A stretch of DNA of 64,000 nt from Chloroflexota bacterium (GTDB lineage Bacteria > Chloroflexota > Anaerolineae > SpSt-313). The translations under genes and the position numbers were made by a program. The notes beneath the pieces are model-generated. The model made no database searches, was not told where the DNA came from, and worked only from the letters and a program-made list of their open reading frames with translations. This document shows, piece after piece, positions 43,544-51,480 of this stretch. The first letter of the stretch is position 1. Every line of letters begins with the position of its first letter. The stretch covers positions 1 to 64,000 of the forward strand of contig JAKPJZ010000233.1 of assembly GCA_029553955.1 (NCBI GenBank), read 5' to 3'.

Positions 43544-43629
43544 GGGATTTTGTCGGGTTGGTTGGCCGCGCCGGCGGCCCCTGGCACGCCAGGGGCCGCC
43601 GGCGCGGCCAACCAACCCGACAAAATCCC
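43544..43629. repeat. 86-bp palindrome, family B
   Basis: GGGATTTTGTCGGGTTGGTT... and its complement around CTGGCACGCCAG, one mismatch at the centre. It occupies the middle of the gap before glgA. Confidence 0.94.
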
Positions 43630-43759
43630 CCAAAAAGGGGGTGGACCGGGCCGGCGCGGAGCGCTTGAGCCGGTTGCCAACCCCGGGTGTTGCACTCTGG
43701 CAAGCTGCCAGAGCTTTGACGTGCGCGGTGTCTCTATCGAGAAAGGAGTCTCACCTGGC

Positions 43760-45277
43760 ATGGCTGCCAACCCACCACTGAAGGTGCTCTTCCTCTCCGC
43801 CGAGGTCGTCCCCTTTGCCAAGACCGGTGGCCTGGCCGATGTGGCCGGCTCGCTGCCCAAGGCCATCCGCGCGCTGGGCCACGATGTGCGCGTATGCATG
43901 CCCCGCTACGGGCGCATCGACCGCGCCAAGTTTGGCCTGACCGAGGTCGTGCCGGCCTTTGACGTGCCCATGGACCATCACACCGAGCCGGCGTCGATCT
44001 GGCAGGGCACCATCGGCCGCGACGTGCCGGTCTACCTGGTCGACAACGCCCCCTACTTTGACCGCGACGGCATCTACATGTACCCCGACGACGCCGAGCG
44101 CTTTATCTTCTGGTGCCGGGCGGCGCTGGAGATGCTGCGCCGGCCCGAGCTCGATTGGCAGCCCGACATCATCCACTGCAACGACTGGCACACGGCCATC
44201 ATCCCCAACTGGATGCGCACGATCTACAAGGACGACCCCTTCTTCGCGCGGGCGGCCACGGTCTACACCATCCACAATCTGGCCTACCAGGGCATCTTTG
44301 GCCATCGCGTGCTCGAGGTGGCGGGGCTCGACGAGTACGGCTTCCTCTACCACCCCGAGATGGCCGACATGGCCGAGGTGGTGGACCTCATGGCCCGCGG
44401 CATCTACTTTGCCGACGTAGTCTCGACCGTCAGCGAGCGCTACGCCCAGGAGATCCTCACCCCCGAGTATGGCGAGCGCATGGACCCCCTGCTGCGCGAC
44501 CGGCGCGACCACCTCTTCGGTATCCTCAACGGCATCGACCATGAGATCATGGACCCGGCCGGCGACCAGTATCTCGCGGCCAGGTTCGACGCCCAGCGCC
44601 TGGAGGCGCGCGCGGCCAACAAGGCGGCGCTGCAGCGCGAGGCAGGGCTGCCCGAGGCGCCCACTACGCCGTTGGTGGGGGTGATCTCGCGCCTGACCGA
44701 CCAGAAGGGCTTTGACCTCATCAGCCAGATCATCGACCCGCTGATGAGCCATGTGGATATGCAGTTCGTGCTCCTCGGCACCGGCGACCAGCGCTACCAC
44801 GACCTGTTCAGCGCCGTGGCCCAGCGCTACCCGCAGAGGGCGGCGGTCTTTCTGACCTTCAACGCGCCGCTGGCGCAGCGCATCTATGGCGGCTCTGATA
44901 TGTTCCTCATGCCCTCGCGCTTTGAGCCCTGCGGCCTGGGCCAGATGATCGCCATGCGCTACGGCTCGGTGCCGGTGGTGCGCGCCACCGGTGGCCTGGC
45001 CGACACCGTGGTCGACTATGACCCGCGCAGCGGCCGCGGCAACGGCTTTGTCTTCGAGGCCTACGATGCCATGGCCCTCTTTGCCACCCTCGTGCGCGCG
45101 GCCGAGACCTACAAGCACGAGGCTGTGTGGCGCCAGCTCATGCTGCGCGGCATGGCCGAAGACTTTTCGTGGGCGCGCTCGGCCGGCAAGTACGTGGACC
45201 TCTACTACCGCGCGCTCGCGGCCAAGATCCCGCGCGAAGCGCGACCTCTGGATGAGTATGGGATAGGGGACGCGTAA
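43760..45277 (+). CDS. glgA: Glycogen synthase (GT5)
   Basis: It elongates alpha-1,4-glucan from ADP-glucose (or UDP-glucose). The 505-aa protein has the N-terminal KTGGLADVAGSLP sugar-nucleotide motif (Lys21), HCNDWHTAIIPNWM, TIHNLAYQGIFG, VISRLTDQKGFDLI and the C-terminal SRFEPCGLGQMIAMRYGSVPVVRATGGLADTV with the catalytic-loop glutamate. The ATG at 43760 matches the family start; AAGGAG lies 11 nt upstream. The frame upstream is repeat DNA. No other glycogen gene is adjacent. Confidence 0.96.
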   Translation: MAANPPLKVLFLSAEVVPFAKTGGLADVAGSLPKAIRALGHDVRVCMPRYGRIDRAKFGLTEVVPAFDVPMDHHTEPASIWQGTIGRDVPVYLVDNAPYFDRDGIYMYPDDAERFIFWCRAALEMLRRPELDWQPDIIHCNDWHTAIIPNWMRTIYKDDPFFARAATVYTIHNLAYQGIFGHRVLEVAGLDEYGFLYHPEMADMAEVVDLMARGIYFADVVSTVSERYAQEILTPEYGERMDPLLRDRRDHLFGILNGIDHEIMDPAGDQYLAARFDAQRLEARAANKAALQREAGLPEAPTTPLVGVISRLTDQKGFDLISQIIDPLMSHVDMQFVLLGTGDQRYHDLFSAVAQRYPQRAAVFLTFNAPLAQRIYGGSDMFLMPSRFEPCGLGQMIAMRYGSVPVVRATGGLADTVVDYDPRSGRGNGFVFEAYDAMALFATLVRAAETYKHEAVWRQLMLRGMAEDFSWARSAGKYVDLYYRALAAKIPREARPLDEYGIGDA

Positions 45278-45412
45278 TGCGTAAAACGTGATGCGTGAGG
45301 GCTGCCAGTCAAGGTGCGCTAGGTGATTCCCTCGCCTATCTCCAACAAAACGAGGGCGACACAGGATCATCAGCTACGTCGAGCAGAGGCTCCAAATGAC
45401 GACGAGGGCGCC

Positions 45413-47011
45413 ATGAAGTTCAGCAAGTATGTGTGGTCCTTCTTCGCCAAGAGCGAGGGAGGAGCAGAGACGATAGCAGCCTTTGTCGATTGGCTTCGGA
45501 AGGATGACGAATTCGCCGGTTCCGAAGCAACTGGTGGGGGCCCCGAGTATCAGGCGGTCGACCCCGGCGATGAGACTGTCGGCTCAGATAGCATCGTAGT
45601 CGGTGACGGGCCCATATTTGCGCCAAGCTATGACGACCTCGTTGTCGCTGCCAACACACTTGACGTTGCCCAGCGCCATCAGGTGCGATCGATGGAGGAG
45701 GCACGGTCGCTCTACGAGAGTCTGCTCACGGACGGCATCACCGTTCCTGTCGACGCCCCACCCCCTGACGAACGGCTTACGCTCGGAACTGCCTCTGGCG
45801 TCGAGGCCTGGGTCCCTCAGATCTCCGGCATCTCCTTGGGCCTTGCTCAGGCGCATCCGGAATTCTTCTTCCCTTACTACTTTGTCCGCAGGTTCAACAC
45901 GCTTGAGGCGATCTTCGATGAGTTCGGCATCCCTCTGCCGGTGCTTCCTGCGCGGGCGCAAATGCGCGAGCGGGCGCTCTACTACTGCGAACTGAACGCC
46001 GTTTTGCAGGAGTTCCGTAGGCAGCAATCGATGTCTCCCGCCGAGTTGTGCGCATTTCTATACGACTTTGCCATCGGGCAAGTCGAAGCCAGTGACGCCG
46101 AGCTGCCGCCGCCGGGCAAGTCGTGGTTGCTCATTGCGGGGTCAAGGGCCAGGCAAGACTTTACGTCTCTTGATGAGGCGACTGCAGACTCGAACTACTC
46201 TTGGCAGGGGAACCCGATGACGCGGCGGGGCGATATCTGCGTTGTGTATTGCGTGAGGCCGCGCAGCACTGTTCACTCGATTTGGCGTGCCCTCTCGGAC
46301 GGCTTCTCAGATCCGTTCTTCTACTACTACAGCACGATTCGGATTGGCCGGCCCCTTCGCGTTCCGGAGTTGCCCTTCTCGGCAATCCGTGACGATCCGG
46401 TCCTCGGCAAGAATCCGAGTGTCAGGGCGTCACTTGTGGGCGCCAGTGGGAAACCCCTGACCGCCGATGAGTACGATGCACTGTTGCGCCTGCTGTCGGC
46501 AAGCGGATGCGATATCTCTAGCCTGCCACGCCCGCGTCGCCCTGACTTGCCTAGCGACGTGTCACTTGCCTCCGAGCGTGATGTCGAAGCGCTTCTTCTG
46601 GAACCCCTGCTCAAGGCGCTCGGATACACGGATGCTGACTGGCTTCGGGAAATGCCGGTGCGGATGGGCCGAGGCGAACGTGTCTTCCCGGACTATGCGC
46701 TGCTGCCCCATGCCGAACGCGGGGAAGAATCCGCTGCGTTTGTCATCGAGGCCAAGCTTCACATCGCCACCGAGCAGCAGTTGGTAAATGCTTACCGCCA
46801 GTGCAAATCGTACGCATTGAGACTGCAGTGCCGTGGCATGGCGCTCGCTGCGGCGGAAGGATTCTGGATCTTCCGCCGGGGAAAGAACGGCTTCAGCATC
46901 AAGGAGGCTATCTTCAAATCGTGGCGCGATATTGGGGCGCCAGATGGTTTCCGGGAAGTGGCCCTGGCTATGTCCCGCGATGCGATGATGCGAACGAAAA
47001 GCTCGGCCTGA
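45413..47011 (+). CDS. EVE-like domain / PD-(D/E)XK nuclease protein, probably horizontally acquired
   Basis: The C-terminal about 120 residues resemble the type I restriction HsdR N-terminal nuclease domain: LLEPLLKALGYTDADWLREMPV, FPDYALL (acidic residue about 425) and AFVIEAKL (ExK about 444-446). The central part (about 240-350) has NPMTRRGDICVVYCV...FSAIRDDPVLG, reminiscent of EVE/PUA-like modified-base readers; this part is tentative. Third codon positions are clearly less GC-rich than in neighbouring genes, suggesting transfer. There is no methylase or specificity gene next to it, so a stand-alone, perhaps modification-dependent, defence nuclease is plausible. The ATG at 45413 follows GAGGG. 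The 532 aa are intact. Confidence 0.7.
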   Translation: MKFSKYVWSFFAKSEGGAETIAAFVDWLRKDDEFAGSEATGGGPEYQAVDPGDETVGSDSIVVGDGPIFAPSYDDLVVAANTLDVAQRHQVRSMEEARSLYESLLTDGITVPVDAPPPDERLTLGTASGVEAWVPQISGISLGLAQAHPEFFFPYYFVRRFNTLEAIFDEFGIPLPVLPARAQMRERALYYCELNAVLQEFRRQQSMSPAELCAFLYDFAIGQVEASDAELPPPGKSWLLIAGSRARQDFTSLDEATADSNYSWQGNPMTRRGDICVVYCVRPRSTVHSIWRALSDGFSDPFFYYYSTIRIGRPLRVPELPFSAIRDDPVLGKNPSVRASLVGASGKPLTADEYDALLRLLSASGCDISSLPRPRRPDLPSDVSLASERDVEALLLEPLLKALGYTDADWLREMPVRMGRGERVFPDYALLPHAERGEESAAFVIEAKLHIATEQQLVNAYRQCKSYALRLQCRGMALAAAEGFWIFRRGKNGFSIKEAIFKSWRDIGAPDGFREVALAMSRDAMMRTKSSA

Positions 47012-47218
47012 CATCTGCCTATGAGTCGGAAAGCTCCCCGCAGCCTATTCGCTCTGACGAGTGCCATGCTGCTGGCCACTGCCGTACCCGGCTGCTTTCT
47101 GCGACGTCTCGGCTGCTGTGTTGGCCGCTCAACAGTACCATGAAGGATGACGTGCAACATGTAGTGGGTGCGTGACCGGCGAGGTCGCGCACCCCTTTTA
47201 CGCATTACGTATTACGCA

Positions 47219-48625
47219 TTACGCCTCACGTATCCCGTCCCAGCCGCGCGGCAGGTACATGCCGCTGGTCCTGTCGATGACATAGTCGCCCCGGTAGTCG
47301 CGGGCGATGATGCGGGCGAGCATGTCGACGAGATGGTCGACGTCGTCGCTGGTGTTGTAGCAGCCCAGGCTGGCGCGCACCAGGCCGGGCAGGGTCGAGC
47401 GGTCGTGTTGCAGCGCGCGCCGCTGGTGTGCCTGGAACTCGGCGTCGCCGATGCCGAGCAGGCGGACGACGTAGGGATGGGCGCAGAAGCAGCCGCTGCG
47501 CACGCTGATGCCGCCCTCAAAGCCCAGGACGGCCGCCACCAGTGCGTGGGGCACACCCTCCACACTGAACGAGATCACCCCCAGCCGGTCGTGCGTGCGC
47601 TCCGCATCCGCCGAGCCGGCGATGTGGACCTCGGGCAGCGCCTGCAGCCGGTGCAGGGCGTAGCGGGTGAGCTCGGCCTCATGGGCGGCCACGGCATCCA
47701 TGCCCACCCGCGAGAGGACGCGCAGGCTCGCGGCCAGTGCCACCGCGCCGACGACGTTGGGCGTGCCCGCCTCGTCGCGGTCGGGCGGGTCGGCCCAGTG
47801 CACCTCATCGAGGGTGACAATCTCGATGGTGCCGCCGCCGCGATAGTCGGGCGCGCCCTGGGCGAAGAAGGCGCGCGGACCGACGAGCGCGCCGGCGCCA
47901 AAGGGGGCATAAATCTTGTGGGCCGAGAGGGCGACAAAGTCGAGGTGCTGTGGCGAACCGGGCGGCCCCATGTGGATGGCGCGGTGTGGCGCCAACTGGG
48001 CGCAGTCGACGGCGATGAGGGCGCCGTGGCGGTGCGCCAGCTCGGCAATCTCGTGGACCGGCGGGGTGTAGCCGGTGACGTTGGAGGCCCCGGTGACGGT
48101 GACGAGCCGCACGCGCCCGGCGTGGCGCTCGAGCCGCGCCGCCAGGTCGGCCACGTCGAGCGAGCCGTCGGCCTGCAGGCCGGCATGCTCCACCTGCGCC
48201 CGGGCGCGCCAGGGCAGGTCGTTGGAGTGGTGCTCCATCGTCGTGGTGATGACCACATCGCCGGGGGCGAAGGGGATGCGCTGGGCGAGCTTGTTGAGTG
48301 CCTCGGTGGCGTTCCTGCCAAAGATGACGCAGTCGGTGTCGAGGTCGGCGCCGACAAAGTGGGCCACCGCCTCGCGGGCCTGCTCGTAGGCCTGCGTCGA
48401 GAGCAGCGACTTGAAGCCGGCGCCGCGGTGCACGCTGCCATACAGGGGCAGGAACTCGTCGACGGCGTGCTGCACGTCGGCAAAGGCCGGCGTGGTCGCC
48501 GCATTGTCGAGGTAGATGCCGGGGCAGTGTGAGCCATCGAGGAGTGGCACGGGCTGCGACAGGCCGACGATGCGACCGCGCAGGTCCGTGATGCGCAGAG
48601 CAGGGGCCGCGAGCTGGTGTGTCAT
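47219..48625 (-). CDS. Cysteine desulfurase-like class V aminotransferase
   Basis: The 468-aa PLP enzyme of the SufS/CsdA/NifS superfamily mobilises sulfur from cysteine. Evidence: IYLDNAATTPAFADVQHAVDEFLPLYGSVHRG, TTTMEHHSNDLPWR (His stacking on PLP), VDCAQLAPHRAI, the PLP lysine in SAHKIYAPFGAG (about 236) and the C-terminal SVRSGCFCAHPYV with a candidate catalytic cysteine. The ATG at 48625 follows GGGAGG by 6 nt. The last about 40 residues exceed a minimal SufS. No SUF genes adjoin, so it may serve tRNA thiolation or another sulfur pathway. Confidence 0.9.
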   Translation of the reverse strand: MTHQLAAPALRITDLRGRIVGLSQPVPLLDGSHCPGIYLDNAATTPAFADVQHAVDEFLPLYGSVHRGAGFKSLLSTQAYEQAREAVAHFVGADLDTDCVIFGRNATEALNKLAQRIPFAPGDVVITTTMEHHSNDLPWRARAQVEHAGLQADGSLDVADLAARLERHAGRVRLVTVTGASNVTGYTPPVHEIAELAHRHGALIAVDCAQLAPHRAIHMGPPGSPQHLDFVALSAHKIYAPFGAGALVGPRAFFAQGAPDYRGGGTIEIVTLDEVHWADPPDRDEAGTPNVVGAVALAASLRVLSRVGMDAVAAHEAELTRYALHRLQALPEVHIAGSADAERTHDRLGVISFSVEGVPHALVAAVLGFEGGISVRSGCFCAHPYVVRLLGIGDAEFQAHQRRALQHDRSTLPGLVRASLGCYNTSDDVDHLVDMLARIIARDYRGDYVIDRTSGMYLPRGWDGIREA

Positions 48626-48742
48626 AGACGCCTCCCCCAAAGCAGCGGGCTTGCCCAGGCCGGGACAGACTGGCTGCCACCACTGTTCAGACTGTGGCCG
48701 GGCCTTTGGCTGCGCCGCTGGCCGGCCAGAACCCAGGGCAGA

Positions 48743-48814
48743 GGTTTTGGAGGCTGCCTGGCGTCGTTGGCGTGCCCGCGGGCGGGCCAGCGACGCCAAG
48801 CAGCCTCCAAAACC
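48743..48814. repeat. 72-bp palindrome between convergent/tandem genes
   Basis: GGTTTTGGAGGCTGCCTGGC... and its complement, a few mismatches near the centre CCCGCGGGC. It lies between the desulfurase start and the aminotransferase end. Confidence 0.9.
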
Positions 48815-48824
48815 CCCAAGAGGG

Positions 48825-49997
48825 TTAGCCCTTGCGCAGCGCCGCTACGGCGTCGGTGATGCGCTCGAGCGCGCGGCGCAGGTTCTCGACCGAGTTGGCG
48901 TAGGAGAGGCGCACATAGCCCTCACCATAGGCGCCGAACGAGGTGCCCGAGAGCGCCGCCACGCCGGCCGTGTCGAGCAAATAGTCGGCAAACATCTTGC
49001 TCTTCATGCCGGTGCCGGTGATGTTGGGGAAGGCGTAGAAGGCGCCCTTGGGCTGCACGCAGCGGATGCCAGGGATCTTGTTGAGCCCGTCGACGATGAC
49101 CTCACGGCGCTCCTTGAAGGCGGCCACCATCTGGTAGGCCTCATCCTGCGGGCCGCGCAGCGCCTGAATGCCCGCATACTGCGTCGAGCTGGCCGTGCAC
49201 GAGTTCGAGTTGGTCATCAGGCGGCCGATGTGCGTCGCGAGCGCGGCGGGCATCACGCCATAGCCCAGGCGCCAGCCGGTCATGGCATAGGTCTTGGAAA
49301 AGCCATCGAGGATGATGGTGCGCTCCTTCATGCCGGGGAAGGCGCTGATGGAGTGATGCTCTCCCTCGTAGAGGATGCGGCTATAGATCTCGTCGGAGAG
49401 GATCATGAAATCGTGCCTCTGAGCGGCCTCGGCGATGGCGCGCAGGTCGTCGAGGCTGAGCGCGCTGCCGGTGGGGTTCTGCGGCGAGTTGATGATGACA
49501 AGACGCGTCTTGGGTGTGATCTTGTCGAGCAGCTCCTGCACGTCGAAGCAAAAGTCCTTCTCCTCGCGCAGGGGCACGGGCACCGGTGTGGCCCCGGTAA
49601 AGTTGATCATCGACTCGTAGATGGGGAAGCCAGGATTAGGATAGATCACCTCGGTGCCCGGCTCGGCCAGCGCGATGATCGAGAAGAACATGATTGGCTT
49701 GCCGCCGGGGGTTACCACGACCTCGTCGGGCGAGACGGGGATGCCGCGCGTGCGGCTGATCTCTTCGGCGATGGCCTCGCGCAGCGGCAGGATGCCCGCG
49801 GAGGGCGTGTAGTGCGTCTCGCCCCGCCGCAGCGCCGCCACGGCGGACTCGATGATGTGGCTCGGCGTGGTAAAGTCGGGCTCGCCGATCTCCAGGTGAA
49901 TAATGTCGCGCCCCTGGGCCTCCAACGCCTTGGCCCGCGCCAGCACCTCGAATGCCGTCTCGGTGCCGAGACGCCCCATACACGCTGCCAGTTGCAT
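48825..49997 (-). CDS. Class I/II PLP aminotransferase (AspC-like)
   Basis: The 390-aa cytosolic transaminase has IHLEIGEPDFTTPSHI, the substrate/PLP residues in GGKPIMFFSIIAL and NSPQNPTGSALS, and the PLP lysine in DGFSKTYAMTGWRLGY (about 236), ending with the C-terminal arginine region YVRLSYANS. This is the I-gamma aspartate/aromatic group; the exact amino donor is unclear. The ATG at 49997 follows GGAGG. It is 274 nt downstream of a GntR gene on the same strand. Confidence 0.94.
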   Translation of the reverse strand: MQLAACMGRLGTETAFEVLARAKALEAQGRDIIHLEIGEPDFTTPSHIIESAVAALRRGETHYTPSAGILPLREAIAEEISRTRGIPVSPDEVVVTPGGKPIMFFSIIALAEPGTEVIYPNPGFPIYESMINFTGATPVPVPLREEKDFCFDVQELLDKITPKTRLVIINSPQNPTGSALSLDDLRAIAEAAQRHDFMILSDEIYSRILYEGEHHSISAFPGMKERTIILDGFSKTYAMTGWRLGYGVMPAALATHIGRLMTNSNSCTASSTQYAGIQALRGPQDEAYQMVAAFKERREVIVDGLNKIPGIRCVQPKGAFYAFPNITGTGMKSKMFADYLLDTAGVAALSGTSFGAYGEGYVRLSYANSVENLRRALERITDAVAALRKG

Positions 49998-50133
49998 GAC
50001 CTTTCCTCCTCCTGCCGGCACCCTTGCCGGCCCCTCCATGATATGGTTGAATACTCGATGGCGGATGGCCCATGGCGTATTGCGTATGCCGGCTCGACGA
50101 CTGAGCGAGCATCCACAGGCCATACGCCATCCG

Positions 50134-50841
50134 CTATGCGCTATCTGTCGCAAGCGGCCTGACCTGGACCGCCTGCCCCAGGCCGCCGGGCGAGCCGCCC
50201 ATCGTCTGCAGCAACGCTTCGAGCACGCGCTGCTGCGAACGCGCGATCTGCCCAGACACGATGCGCTCGGCGCGCGCCGCATCGCCGTCGAGGAGCGCCT
50301 GGGCCAGGGCCAGGTGCTCCTCGCGCATCTCGCCGGCCGAGTCCTTCAGGTCCAGCCCCAGGTGAAAGACGCGCGCCAGCTCGTCGAGCACGCGCCCGAT
50401 CTGGTCGGCCAGCCGCTGGTTGCCTGCCGCTTCGGCTACCGAACGGTGAAAGTCCACGTTGCAGGCGAGGAACTCGGAATAGGTGTGGCGATCTTTGTAG
50501 ACGTAGGTAAAGCTGGCCACCTCGACGATACGGCGCAGTTGCTGCGGCGAGCCTCTCTGGGCCGCCAGGCGAGCGGCGGCCGTTTCGAGGATGGCCCGCA
50601 GCTCAAAGATCTCGCGCACATCGGAGAGGGCGATGGGGGAGACGATGTAGCCGAAGCGAGGGATGGCCTGAACAAAGCCCTCCTGGGCCAGCCGCTGCAG
50701 CGCTTCACGGATCGGCGTCAGGCCCGAGCTGTACTGCTCGGCGAGCTGGCGCTGCACGATCTGCGCGCCGGGCCGCAGAGCGCACGTGAGAATGTCGGCC
50801 TTAAGCGCCTCATAGGCCCTGGCGGTCAGCGATTGGTCCAT
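50134..50841 (-). CDS. GntR-family (FCD) transcriptional regulator
   Basis: The 235-aa protein has a GntR winged helix (ARAYEALKADILTCALRPGAQIVQRQLAEQYSSGLTPIREALQRL) and an FCD domain (DVREIFELRAILETAAARL, NVDFHRSVAEAAGNQRLADQI, EEHLALAQALLDGDAARAERI). The ATG at 50841 follows AGGGA. Its strong promoter carries a palindrome at the transcription start, suggesting autoregulation. It may control the aminotransferase downstream (inference). Confidence 0.9.
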   Translation of the reverse strand: MDQSLTARAYEALKADILTCALRPGAQIVQRQLAEQYSSGLTPIREALQRLAQEGFVQAIPRFGYIVSPIALSDVREIFELRAILETAAARLAAQRGSPQQLRRIVEVASFTYVYKDRHTYSEFLACNVDFHRSVAEAAGNQRLADQIGRVLDELARVFHLGLDLKDSAGEMREEHLALAQALLDGDAARAERIVSGQIARSQQRVLEALLQTMGGSPGGLGQAVQVRPLATDSA

Positions 50842-50863
50842 AGCGTGGTCCCTGGGCAAAGTA

Positions 50864-50911
50864 TACCATACGGTACATCAGTAATATATCACAGTTCCGC
50901 AAGCCTGTCAA
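50864..50911 (-). promoter_or_regulatory. GntR promoter with overlapping operator
   Basis: TTGACA (50911-50906), 17-nt spacer, TATATT (50888-50883) on the minus strand. The inverted repeat TACC-GTAT-GGTA (50875-50864) sits on the predicted start near 50876. Confidence 0.7.
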
Positions 50912-51002
50912 ACGCAGCCCGGACAGGTATGTCCCATCATCGTCTTGGGACATACCCAACGCGTGATAGGCGAGACGATGGCCTGGCCAGGGCCACGGCG
51001 CG

Positions 51003-51382
51003 TCATGGGAGTGCCAGGTCGTCAAAAGGACCCGGAAGCGACGCATCCGGCGGCACCTCGAAGGGCTCGGCGGATGGGAGCCCATCACCAAAGATAGGGT
51101 CTCCCAGGCCCTCGCCCATGTCGGGCGCAGGCGCCCCCCGCAGCCCGCCCAGCCAATCCTGCAGGCTGCCCCGGAAGACCCAGATAGCGGCTGCGACGGT
51201 GCCGGCGACCCCGGTGACGGCCAACGCTCCCTTGGCCAGGGGGCTAACGTTGGCGAGGAATGACGTCCGCAGCGGCTTGAGCGTCACCGACATCTCGGCG
51301 CCGGGGTAGCGCCAGATGGCGGTGTTGCCCTCGATCTCGTGAGCGTTGCTCTCTACGATCTCGCGACCGTGGACACGGAACG
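51003..51382 (-). pseudogene. C-terminal remnant of a membrane-anchored protein
   Basis: The readable part (about residues 16-140) contains FRVHGREIVESNAHEIEGNTAIWRYPGAEMSVTLKPLR, then a TM segment (ALAVTGVAGTVAAAIWVF) and an acidic Pro-rich tail. The first block resembles the end of LppM/DUF3153-like beta domains followed by their membrane helix. The N-terminus is replaced by element I sequence (51383-51480), so the gene seems truncated by that insertion. There is no ribosome site. Confidence 0.5.
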
Positions 51383-51480
51383 CACTAGGGCCTTGTGCCC
51401 GTTTCACCTCGCTATGGCGCCGCATCGGCTGCCAACGACGCCCACAAGGGGCTATGCTACGGGTTTGCGAACGCGGCCTA
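51383..51480. mobile_element. Element I copy, left arm incomplete
   Basis: ACTAGGGCCTTGTGCCCGTT and GGGGCTATGCTACGGGTTTGCGAACGCGGCCTAG correspond to the inner and right part of the copy at 18077-18218, lacking the left GTTCGCAAACC arm. Its right-end CTAG contains the TAG stop of the tubulin-like gene at 51478, as at 18217. Confidence 0.8.

Noticed and set aside
48825-50282. Longer start for the aminotransferase (to 50282)
   Set aside because: The extra 95 residues are Arg/Ser-rich non-homologous sequence overlapping the GntR gene in another frame; the ATG at 49997 has GGAGG and the correct family N-terminus.
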